Positions 1-6,866 of a stretch of 24,009 nucleotides of DNA are shown in pieces. Each line of letters starts with the position of its first letter. The first letter of the stretch is position 1. The DNA comes from JBMCWH01 sp048621635 (GTDB lineage Bacteria > Patescibacteriota > WWE3 > JAUXAW01 > JAYEID01). The notes below the pieces were generated by a model. The model saw nothing but the letters and a program-made list of their open reading frames with translations, did no database searches and was not told the DNA's origin. The stretch is taken from positions 1-24,009 of the forward strand of contig JBMCWH010000009.1 in the NCBI GenBank assembly GCA_048621635.1, given 5' to 3'. The position numbers were made by a program, and so were the translations under genes.

Positions 1-243
1 GGAAACGTGGTTAATGCAGTTTTTGTAGTGGGAGGACTTTTGCTCTTCGGCTACTTAATTTTTGGCGGGTTTAAATTTATGACTGCAGGGGGAGATGAGG
101 AAGCTGTAGAAAAAGCAAAAACAATGCTTACCAATGCTATTATCGGCTTAATTATTATTGCTACTGCTTACTTTATTACCCTAATACTAGGACAGATTTT
201 AGCAATAGATATCTTACATCCTGAATTTACAGGACCACAATAA
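1..243 (+). CDS. VirB2/TrbC-like pilin 1 (5' end outside window)
   Basis: Only the last 80 residues are visible. The frame is open to base 1, and the first residues (GNVVNAV) align with the middle of the next paralogue (LNNVISTI), so the true start lies upstream. Two hydrophobic segments flank the family motif FGGFKFMTAGGDEEA, followed by LTNAIIGLIII. This two-helix arrangement with a small Gly/Asp-rich loop is that of VirB2/TrbC pilins of type IV secretion systems, small membrane proteins extracted from the inner membrane to polymerise into a pilus. The stop codon overlaps the next start by one base (TAATG), so translation is probably coupled. It is the first visible member of a seven-gene array. 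Confidence 0.8.
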   Translation, partial: GNVVNAVFVVGGLLLFGYLIFGGFKFMTAGGDEEAVEKAKTMLTNAIIGLIIIATAYFITLILGQILAIDILHPEFTGPQ

Positions 244-575
244 TGAAAATTGCCGCCACTTTTGATCTCGGACAAATTGCCAATCCGTCTCTTTACGGGA
301 CCGAATCCCAAGCTTTGGGTTTGCTTCTAAATAATGTAATATCTACAATAACCATCGTAGGCGGAGTTCTTCTCTTCTTCTACTTAACTTTTGGAGGCTT
401 TAAATATCTCACTGCTGGCGGAGACGAAAAAGCAGTAGACAAAGCTCAAAAAATAATGACCAATGCTATAGTAGGCTTAATTATCATAGTTTGCGCCTAT
501 TTTGTCACTCAGATAATCGGTTCTGTTCTTGGATTTCCGAACATTTTCAGACTGGAATTCGGAGGATTAGGATGA
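243..575 (+). CDS. VirB2/TrbC-like pilin 2
   Basis: This is a 110-residue small membrane protein. A short N-terminal part contains the ANPSLYG motif, related to ENPLLGG and ENPLVGV in paralogues 3 and 4. It is followed by helix 1 (about 30-50), the loop FGGFKYLTAGGDEKA (about 50-65) and helix 2 (NAIVGLIIIVCAYF). No classical cleavable signal peptide is seen. The start ATG shares a base with the preceding TAA, and its own TGA overlaps the next ATG (ATGA), so it is translationally coupled on both sides. The likely role is a pilus subunit of the T4SS-like machine encoded further along the window. Membership of the family is secure; which paralogue forms the filament cannot be told. Confidence 0.85.
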   Translation: MKIAATFDLGQIANPSLYGTESQALGLLLNNVISTITIVGGVLLFFYLTFGGFKYLTAGGDEKAVDKAQKIMTNAIVGLIIIVCAYFVTQIIGSVLGFPNIFRLEFGGLG

Positions 576-901
576 CCTTAGGATATTTTGGAACACTTGA
601 AAATCCGTTATTGGGAGGGTATCCTTCTGGCGGAAAAGGCCTTAATCTTTTAATATCCAATATTATTGGTGCTGCCACTGTAGTAGCAGGCATTCTCCTA
701 GTAGGATACTTAATCTTCGGCGGTATTCAGTATCTCACCGCCGGCGGTGACAAGGAGGCAACCGCAAAGGCAAGCGCAATGATAACCAATGCAATTGTAG
801 GCTTATTAATAGTGGTGTTAGCAACGACAATTACTGCCATTGTAGGACACATATTAGGAATTCCTATCCTTTCCCCTCCCTGGGAGACGTTGGGCCCGTA
901 A
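572..901 (+). CDS. VirB2/TrbC-like pilin 3
   Basis: This 109-residue protein has the family pattern: N-terminal GTLENPLLGG, a hydrophobic helix, the loop FGGIQYLTAGGDKEA, then ITNAIVGLLIVV and a C-terminal helix. The frame is open further upstream to base 491. ATG at 572 is preferred because GGAGGA lies just upstream (561-566) and it makes a 4-base ATGA overlap with pilin 2. The upstream extension would overlap pilin 2 by about 80 bases and adds no family sequence. Inferred role: pilus subunit or minor pilin in the same operon as pilins 1, 2 and 4. Confidence 0.85.
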   Translation: MTLGYFGTLENPLLGGYPSGGKGLNLLISNIIGAATVVAGILLVGYLIFGGIQYLTAGGDKEATAKASAMITNAIVGLLIVVLATTITAIVGHILGIPILSPPWETLGP

Positions 902-915
902 GGAAGAGAAAAACA

Positions 916-1239
916 ATGAATATTATTTATGCAGCAGGAGAAACAATTGAAAACCCCCTCGTTGGGGTAGAAGGAGTGGGGGCCTTAGCAAATTACATTG
1001 GAACATTTTGGACCCTCGCTTATATTATCGGAGGGATACTGCTATTAATCTATTTAATAATTGGAGCAATCCAATACCTCACCGCTGGTGCAGACAAGGA
1101 AGCAACTGCTGGCGCAATGACCATGTTAACTAATGCATTTATGGGCCTGGTTATCCTTGCTATTAGCTTTCCGGTAATAAAAGTTGTGGAAATAGTTTTT
1201 GGTATTGATATTTTACAAATCACTTGGCCGACAGTATGA
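916..1239 (+). CDS. VirB2/TrbC-like pilin 4
   Basis: This 107-residue protein has the N-terminal motif ETIENPLVGV, helix 1, loop IGAIQYLTAGADKEA and helix 2. It departs from the otherwise near-invariant TAGGD loop, having TAGAD, and has GA instead of GG before IQYL. The start is supported by AAGGAAG about 10 bases upstream, and the gap to pilin 3 is only 14 bases. It ends the first tight pilin block; a 228-base spacer with palindromic repeats follows before pilin 5. The loop change may mean a specialised subunit, but this is inference. Confidence 0.82.
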   Translation: MNIIYAAGETIENPLVGVEGVGALANYIGTFWTLAYIIGGILLLIYLIIGAIQYLTAGADKEATAGAMTMLTNAFMGLVILAISFPVIKVVEIVFGIDILQITWPTV

Positions 1240-1399
1240 GTATAGCGAATTATTGCAAATGTTTAAGGAATGAATCCTATTATGTTGCAAATTACTGCGA
1301 ATAGTATAAAAGAAGCCTGGAAACTAGTAACTGGCGATGTGTACATCGTCACTCCGGACTCCGATCCGGAATCTTTCTAAGATTACGAAATGAGGAAAG

Positions 1400-1448
1400 A
1401 TCCTGAATCGAGTTCAGGATGACGCTGTGTGAATAGTTCAGGATGACG
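1400..1448. repeat. Short palindromic repeat with a duplicated arm
   Basis: The 8-base arms ATCCTGAA (1400-1407) and TTCAGGAT (1413-1420) flank a 5-base loop. The 14-mer AGTTCAGGATGACG then occurs twice, at 1411-1424 and 1435-1448. Read on the minus strand it gives the peptide RHPELDSGS, a spurious ORF product typical of short dispersed palindromes of this kind in bacterial genomes. It sits in the spacer between pilin 4 and pilin 5. The rest of the spacer (1240-1399) holds small imperfect hairpins, such as CGATGT/ACATCG at about 1336-1350, and no gene. Confidence 0.6.
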
Positions 1449-1467
1449 ATATTCGCTGAAAGATAAA

Positions 1468-2091
1468 ATGATTAAACTAACACAAATCAACAAAAAAATA
1501 CTGCAAATCGGGTTGGCTGTATCTTTAATTGTTGTTGCAATGCATGGAAAACCCAGAAAAGTATCAGCATTGTCGCACTGTGATCCAAAATACTGCCAGA
1601 CCGGTAATTGGTGGTACAAAGCAGGACAAGCTGGTTGTGATTCTGAAGGAAACTATACGGGCTGGCGAGTAAAATGCCAATATACGGATGACGGAGAATA
1701 CTGCGTTGAATACGAAGATCAATACCTTTCCAACGAACCGACTTCTTTTTGTCAGGGAGACGACAACGGAAACGGTGCTGGGGGCGGAGACGATGGGAAC
1801 ATTGCTGCTCACATGGATTGGCCTTTCACAGATTTAGGAAATGTTCTTTCCAGCTTTATTCAAGTGGCAACTTTACTTGCGGGAATATTACTCTTTATTT
1901 ACTTTACATTTGGTGGTATAAAATATATAACTGCTGGCGGAGACAAAGAAGCTACTGCAGAAGCCAAAGCGATGATTACCAACGCAGTGGTCGGAGTTGT
2001 CCTTGTGGTAGCAGCATTTGCCTTGACTAGGATTGTAGAAACTGTATTTGGTATCCGTATTTTAGGAGGAATAACTCTTCCTCGACCTTAA
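1468..2091 (+). CDS. Pilin 5: VirB2-like domain with a Cys-rich N-terminal ectodomain
   Basis: This 207-residue protein is roughly twice the length of its paralogues. It begins with a signal-peptide-like segment (basic start, hydrophobic core about 11-25, possible cleavage near KVSA/LS). A Trp- and Cys-rich extracellular part of about 75 residues follows, with cysteines in HCDPKYC, AGCDS, KCQY, EYCVE and SFCQG. Next is a Gly/Asp/Asn-rich linker (GNGAGGGDDGN), then the normal pilin domain with FGGIKYITAGGDKEA and ITNAVVGVVLVV. No strong Shine-Dalgarno is seen. The ectodomain resembles no family I can name; paired cysteines suggest a disulfide-stabilised surface module. A minor or tip pilin is the simplest reading. 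Confidence 0.8.
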   Translation: MIKLTQINKKILQIGLAVSLIVVAMHGKPRKVSALSHCDPKYCQTGNWWYKAGQAGCDSEGNYTGWRVKCQYTDDGEYCVEYEDQYLSNEPTSFCQGDDNGNGAGGGDDGNIAAHMDWPFTDLGNVLSSFIQVATLLAGILLFIYFTFGGIKYITAGGDKEATAEAKAMITNAVVGVVLVVAAFALTRIVETVFGIRILGGITLPRP

Positions 2092-2107
2092 CTAAGACTC
2101 ACTTGTG

Positions 2108-2118
2108 AAAGGAGGTGA
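2108..2118 (+). promoter_or_regulatory. Near-perfect Shine-Dalgarno for pilin 6
   Basis: AAAGGAGGTGA complements almost the whole anti-Shine-Dalgarno end of 16S rRNA. It is the strongest ribosome binding site in the array. It is correctly placed for ATG at 2130 and overlaps the in-frame GTG at 2115, arguing for the ATG. Confidence 0.7.
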
Positions 2119-2129
2119 ATTTTAAACAA

Positions 2130-2483
2130 ATGATTAATTTACTAACATTAGCAGCATATGCTCAGGATGTTAGCCCTGTAGGTGAAGAGGTTACTCCCTT
2201 CCCTGATCTAGGTGCTTTACTAGCATCCGGCATCCAAATAGCAATGCTGGTTGCTGGAATTATTGTTCTCTTCATTATTATCCTCGGAGGTATCCAATAC
2301 GTAACCTCCGGAGGGGATAAAGAAGCAGCAGCTGCCGCACGAGATAAAATCACCGCTGCCTTGGTGGGACTTTTAATTATTGTTTCCGCCTACGCAATTG
2401 CCGCCATACTTGAAAAGGTATTAGGTATCCGCATTATTAGCGGAATCAATTTCCCCGCAGCACCTAATATTGTCGGTGACTAA
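2130..2483 (+). CDS. VirB2/TrbC-like pilin 6
   Basis: This 117-residue protein starts at ATG 2130; the in-frame GTG at 2115 lies inside the Shine-Dalgarno and is less likely. A short hydrophobic leader (MINLLTLAAYAQD) could be a compact signal peptide cut after AYA. Helix 1, the loop LGGIQYVTSGGDKEA and helix 2 (LVGLLIIVSAYAIAAI) follow. The loop has TSGGD instead of TAGGD. Its unusually strong ribosome binding site suggests the highest translation rate in the cluster, as expected of a major structural pilin. That role is inference from signal strength only. Confidence 0.83.
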   Translation: MINLLTLAAYAQDVSPVGEEVTPFPDLGALLASGIQIAMLVAGIIVLFIIILGGIQYVTSGGDKEAAAAARDKITAALVGLLIIVSAYAIAAILEKVLGIRIISGINFPAAPNIVGD

Positions 2484-2558
2484 TAACTAGAAAATACTCA
2501 CCAACTAAACCGTGTGCTGGTAAAACAGCTCCGGTTTGGTTGTGTGGAAAGAGGAAAA

Positions 2559-2906
2559 ATGACTAAAATTGTCCAACTTTTCAAAAATTTGGTACTGCCC
2601 AAAATCTACGCAGCAGAGAATTGGAGCACAGGTGCAGACGAACCAGCAAAACTCAAGGACCTAGTAGTTGTCTTCGACCGCATCTTATCTAAAGCCCTAA
2701 TTCCTTTAGCTGGGCTGGTTACTTTTGCGTATATTATTATCGGCGGGTTTAAATATATCACTGCCGGCGGTGATGAAAAAGCAGTGGAAAAAGCAAAAAA
2801 AACTATTACCTACGCCTTTATCGGGTTACTAGTAGCTGTTTGCGCATGGCTATTTATCAACACACTCGATCAAAGTCTTAAGGGTATTAACTTACTTGAA
2901 ATATAA
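2559..2906 (+). CDS. VirB2/TrbC-like pilin 7
   Basis: This 115-residue protein starts at ATG 2559, preceded by AAAGAGG; the open frame extends to 2514 without a ribosome binding site. A mildly basic N-terminus is followed by PKIYAAENW, then a 30-residue soluble part, helix 1, the loop IGGFKYITAGGDEKAVEKAKKTITYAF and helix 2. TNA of the other paralogues is TYA here. The C-terminus ends LDQSLKGINLLEI. The next gene starts at once, so the two are probably co-translated. Confidence 0.83.
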   Translation: MTKIVQLFKNLVLPKIYAAENWSTGADEPAKLKDLVVVFDRILSKALIPLAGLVTFAYIIIGGFKYITAGGDEKAVEKAKKTITYAFIGLLVAVCAWLFINTLDQSLKGINLLEI

Positions 2907-2907
2907 A

Positions 2908-4227
2908 ATGGTCCCAGACGAAACACGGATTTTCCAAACAATAATTTTCTGCCTACTTCTTTCTTTACTATCTGTAAAATCGGCAAAAGCACAAAACCAG
3001 GATGGTTGCCTAGCCCCTCGGGAAGGATTATGGGAAAGCGGTTGCCCTCAGGTAGAACAACTATCCGAAAATCATTCCCAGAAAATAACCGGAAGTTCTA
3101 TCGCTGAATTGTTCCAGAAAATTGACACAGTTATTGATGAAATAAAAAGAAGATTTAATTTTGACGGTTCGTTCAAGGTAAACGAACTAACCATACCTGC
3201 TATCTCCGAAGATACTTGGAAGTACATAGGCTATACTGATGAACCTGATGCAGAAGCTGAACATATTATTGGCAGCGGAGGAACAACTACTTGGTGTGTG
3301 GGAACTGAGGCCGCGCACGAATGTCCTGCTTGCCCGGAAGGGACAGAACCCAAGTGGTATACTTGCCTTCCTTGCTGTGGTCAAGCATCTCCGGAAAACA
3401 AAAAGCCGGCTGCCTGCACACCAGGAAACGAGGGGGGTTTTTCAGAAGACTTCGCTTCTTACGCAACCTGCTGTGATTGTAAACCAGCAGAGGGATCTAC
3501 CGCCAACCCTTTACTAAGATTGGCTCCACCTAACAAAACTGACTTAATAAAAGAAGAGCTTTCTACCTACCGAAACGCCTACGGTGAAGCACGGTTTAAA
3601 GTATCTTCCGCAGATGGACCGCAAACACAAATTGAGTACGGGATACCCCATGCTTATGGGCTGAAAAACGCATTTGATGATCCCAATTTAGATACTGGGA
3701 TCTGGAACTGGTTAAGCAAAACTCCATCCCAATCAGAAAACGGAGAGGCGAGCGGGCAAGAAATACAATTAGGGCAGGTACAAGGATTGCTCAGAACCTG
3801 TGATGCTACAAATGAATCTCTTCCCCAAACACCAGCTTGTTTCGCAGAAACATTGGATAGCTACAGTGATGAATATAACATCGAGGCCGGTGACAATTAC
3901 GAAGAACCAGACCCCAACGTAGGTACACCCTCCTGCAGCGAAGGGGTTTGTTCAGTAACTGTTTCAGCAGGTACCAGCGCACCACTTAATCTAGAAGGAG
4001 ATATGTCTTTTCTCCTCGATTACTTTGATAAATCCACCCAAGTTTTCGAAGCTTTTCTCCCACCAACCACCGAAGATCAAACAGAAAATACTGCGGGAGA
4101 GGGTAATTTTAACTTTTCCTTTGCCGGTAAGAATTATGAAAGTAAATTAGTTATCCCTCTAGCAGGAATACACGAAAGAACAGAAAGACTTTTCCACCAA
4201 TACGGACAACCCCCAACCTTAGATTAA
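2908..4227 (+). CDS. Secreted Cys-rich protein of the pilin cluster, function unknown
   Basis: This protein is 439 residues from ATG 2908. An in-frame TTG at 2896 would add four residues and overlap pilin 7 by 11 bases. The N-terminus is a clear signal peptide (hydrophobic IIFCLLLSLLSV, cleavage after AKA). About residues 125-200 are dense in cysteine (CPACPEG, YTCLPCCG, ATCCDC), suggesting several disulfides or a small metal site. Later cysteines form LRTCDAT, PACFAE and CSEGVCS. No transmembrane segment or sortase motif is seen at the C-terminus. It follows the pilins directly, so it may be a tip adhesin or periplasm-like assembly factor. I do not recognise the family. No convincing terminator lies between it and the convergent VirB4 gene, only an AT palindrome at 4236-4248. 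Confidence 0.75.
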   Translation: MVPDETRIFQTIIFCLLLSLLSVKSAKAQNQDGCLAPREGLWESGCPQVEQLSENHSQKITGSSIAELFQKIDTVIDEIKRRFNFDGSFKVNELTIPAISEDTWKYIGYTDEPDAEAEHIIGSGGTTTWCVGTEAAHECPACPEGTEPKWYTCLPCCGQASPENKKPAACTPGNEGGFSEDFASYATCCDCKPAEGSTANPLLRLAPPNKTDLIKEELSTYRNAYGEARFKVSSADGPQTQIEYGIPHAYGLKNAFDDPNLDTGIWNWLSKTPSQSENGEASGQEIQLGQVQGLLRTCDATNESLPQTPACFAETLDSYSDEYNIEAGDNYEEPDPNVGTPSCSEGVCSVTVSAGTSAPLNLEGDMSFLLDYFDKSTQVFEAFLPPTTEDQTENTAGEGNFNFSFAGKNYESKLVIPLAGIHERTERLFHQYGQPPTLD

Positions 4228-4261
4228 CGGATTAATAATTTTAAATTACCCTTAACAGTTT

Positions 4262-6238
4262 CTAATCGCCAGCTTCCTCTTGGATTTTCGCTCCACTAGG
4301 ATATCTCCCAGGAAATTTTCTTTTTCGGTCAGCACTATCTTTTGCTTCTTCATCTTCCTCCTTCGTCACTTCCTTCTCAGTCGGTTCCAAATCATCACTT
4401 TTAGTCCTCGCTTTTCCCGCACCCTTCTCTTCTCGTGGCGGTTCTTCTCCACTTACTGCCCCTTCGACGACCTCTTCCTCATCTTGCTCTTTCTCACGTT
4501 CCAATATATCTTCTGGCTTAGAGGTGGCCAGCTCATATTCAGCATCAGAAGCAACTACTCGCATTGCTACATGGTTTGCTCCTGCAAAGAATAAACCTTC
4601 TCCCACACTCGCAGAAAGTAAACGCCTTTTCTCTCCCTCAGAAAGATAAAAAACATCACCCACCTGATCAATAGCTGCGGGATGCTGTTTCATCAAAATT
4701 GCAATAGAAGAGTTATCAATAATTGCCTTACCAAAACCGGATTCTAAGAAGTCATCTGTATCTTGTGTAATAGCTGTAAGCCCTAGGTAGTATTTCCTCG
4801 CCCTTTTAGCTATTGAATAAAGAAATTCAGCTGAGTCCTTGTACCGCATTAAATACCAAGCCTCGTCAACTAAAAGAAAACGGCGTCTCAAATCCGACCT
4901 TATTCTATTCCAAATAAAATCCAGAATCATATACATAGCTATAGGACGCAATTTATCTTCCAAATCACGCGTAGAAAAAACTGTCAGATCCCCATTCAAA
5001 TCTAAAGTAGAACGTTGATCAAAAATCCCAGCCAAACTACCCTTTATGTACCTCTCCAACCTATCGGCCAACCCTTGTGCCGCACGTTCTTCCATACCCA
5101 TTAACACTTTATACAAATCTTCCATCAACGGCGGTTCTTCATCTTGTGTGTCAGGATCTGCGGTAATTCCGCGTAAGCGATAAACACTCATTAACGCCTT
5201 ATCCAAAACTGCCTCCTCTTCACTAGAAAGATCTCCCAAAGCAATTCTAAAGAACCGATGAAGAGAAAGAATCTTAGATCCCAACCTATTCACATCATCT
5301 TCTGCTTCTATACCTAAATCAAAAGGATTAATTTTTTGGGGAGAATCCAAAGAAAAAGAAATATAATCGCCACCATACGCTTCACATAAAGGACGATACT
5401 CTTGCTCGGGATCAATAATAATTACTTCATTCCCAAACATTAAAGAACGCATAACTTCCAACTTAGCCAGGAAACTTTTACCACTTCCAGATTTCCCAAA
5501 AATAACTTCATTAGCATTCTCCAAACTAAAGCGGTCAAAAATAATTAGGGAGCCGTTATGCTCGTTAATCCCGTACAAAATACCTTCGTTGGCAGTTAAC
5601 TCGGAAGAAACAAAAGGAAAAGTAGTTGCCAGAGAAGTAGTGTCCATGTTGCGGGTAATATTAAGGTGATCATTACCCGCAGGAAGGACAGATTTAAAAC
5701 CATCCTCCATACGTAACGTAGCTTTTTTAGCAATAATCATCAAAGATCTTAAGGTACCTAACACTTGAGAGGTTACCTTGTCCAGTTCTTCCTCCGAATC
5801 AGCAGGAATAGTTATGTAAAAAGAAAAACGGAAAAACCGTTCCATGCCTTTAGTCAAATGTTCCTGCAAATCTTTTGCATCCTCCAAGGCAGCGCGGACA
5901 GAGGGATCCTCCACACGCCCTCTTTCCACATCTGATTGCAGTGTAGCCTCCATCTCCGCAATCTTTCTTCTCAAATCAAGTAATGTTTCCTGAGAAGATG
6001 CCGGGTAATAGTAAAAAGAAATGTTTAGTGAATGATCAAAATTAATAATCGGTCCTAACCAATTAGCAGAAACAAACCGCGGGTAGCCGGAAACAAACAA
6101 AGTTCTATAATATTTTGAGCTAATTTGAACGTGATTAAAATCAATTTCAATCGCTTCCGGAGCAAGTATATCCACCATATCTGCTCCGTTTTCAAAAAGT
6201 TCCTTATATTTTTCTAAATCGTATTTAGGTTTCTGCAT
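4262..6238 (-). CDS. virB4: VirB4/TraC-like T4SS ATPase, C-terminal part
   Basis: This 658-residue cytoplasmic ATPase would energise pilin handling and substrate movement in a type IV secretion system. Walker A is GKSGSGKS at 248-255, and Walker B is RRFLLVDEAW around 452-461 with D458 and E459. The motif AITQD follows (489-493), as in VirB4/TraC/HerA-FtsK-type ATPases. Residues 1-210 contain the VirB4-type region ahead of the motor, including a coiled stretch at 83-130. Residues 580-658 are a charged, low-complexity Glu/Lys/Asp tail unlikely to fold. The start overlaps the upstream 213-residue gene by 14 bases. The full VirB4 appears split in two genes. A sister ATPase such as VirD4 is less likely because of the PrgI neighbour. 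Confidence 0.88.
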   Translation of the reverse strand: MQKPKYDLEKYKELFENGADMVDILAPEAIEIDFNHVQISSKYYRTLFVSGYPRFVSANWLGPIINFDHSLNISFYYYPASSQETLLDLRRKIAEMEATLQSDVERGRVEDPSVRAALEDAKDLQEHLTKGMERFFRFSFYITIPADSEEELDKVTSQVLGTLRSLMIIAKKATLRMEDGFKSVLPAGNDHLNITRNMDTTSLATTFPFVSSELTANEGILYGINEHNGSLIIFDRFSLENANEVIFGKSGSGKSFLAKLEVMRSLMFGNEVIIIDPEQEYRPLCEAYGGDYISFSLDSPQKINPFDLGIEAEDDVNRLGSKILSLHRFFRIALGDLSSEEEAVLDKALMSVYRLRGITADPDTQDEEPPLMEDLYKVLMGMEERAAQGLADRLERYIKGSLAGIFDQRSTLDLNGDLTVFSTRDLEDKLRPIAMYMILDFIWNRIRSDLRRRFLLVDEAWYLMRYKDSAEFLYSIAKRARKYYLGLTAITQDTDDFLESGFGKAIIDNSSIAILMKQHPAAIDQVGDVFYLSEGEKRRLLSASVGEGLFFAGANHVAMRVVASDAEYELATSKPEDILEREKEQDEEEVVEGAVSGEEPPREEKGAGKARTKSDDLEPTEKEVTKEEDEEAKDSADRKRKFPGRYPSGAKIQEEAGD

Positions 6239-6866
6239 CAGCGTTATAAATACTGTAAAAAAGTTTTAAAAGTCCCTTATTCTCCAATCTTCGGGAATCT
6301 ATCCCAATTCTTCGCAACTGCTTCTCCACATGTTCTATCTTTGGTTCAATTTTAGGTAATGCTCTTTCTACTTGCTCCTTGGAAGAAAATTTAGGGGTTT
6401 CCTCTATCTTCTTCCCTCTTAGTTTTTGCAAAAAGTTCTGAATACCTTTTGTCAGCGAATTGTCTACCGAAAGTGCAACTTTTCGGTGCGGAATCACTAC
6501 ATAAAATTCTTTATCTAAAACCCTATTCTTAGTTACCAAACTTTCCACAAACTTATGATAATCATGAATATGCTCCTTCATCGATTTATCTTCCTTCTTT
6601 TTCTCCAAATCCTCCAATATCTCCAAATAAGAAGAAATGTCCAAACGCTGCGAACTGACCACAATTTGGATAGGAAAAGAAACAGAATTTAAAAGACCAC
6701 CATAAGATTCAATCATTGCTTCCTGCTCCCGTTCAGAAAGAAGATCAAAATTAACTGCAGTAGTCTCCAAAATAGCTACCACAGCACCATCTTTAAGAAT
6801 TACAAAGTCATCACGAATATCTGCAACTTGCAAAAATTCTTGTGTAGTCGCACGAATACTGCTCAT
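6225..6866 (-). CDS. VirB4/TraC-like N-terminal domain protein
   Basis: This 213-residue protein lies immediately upstream of the VirB4 motor gene, overlapping it by 14 bases in another frame. It begins SSIRATTQEFLQVADIRDDFVILKDGAVVAILETTAVNF, the start typical of VirB4/TraC N-terminal domains. It continues with FPIQIVVSSQRLDISSYLEIL and a DKEFYVVIPHRK strand. No ATPase motif is present. It should pair with the 658-residue protein to rebuild a VirB4-like subunit docking on the PrgI/VirB3-like protein. Its start ATG overlaps the end of the PrgI-like gene by four bases (ATGA). Family assignment rests on pattern and context. Confidence 0.72.
   Translation of the reverse strand: MSSIRATTQEFLQVADIRDDFVILKDGAVVAILETTAVNFDLLSEREQEAMIESYGGLLNSVSFPIQIVVSSQRLDISSYLEILEDLEKKKEDKSMKEHIHDYHKFVESLVTKNRVLDKEFYVVIPHRKVALSVDNSLTKGIQNFLQKLRGKKIEETPKFSSKEQVERALPKIEPKIEHVEKQLRRIGIDSRRLENKGLLKLFYSIYNADAET

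Noticed and set aside
1383..1619. Minus-strand ORF containing HPELDSGS
   Set aside because: It is the translation of a palindromic repeat and overlaps pilin 5.
4228..4261. Terminator between the convergent Cys-rich and VirB4 genes
   Set aside because: Only a 13-base AT palindrome (4236-4248) without GC stem or clear T run.
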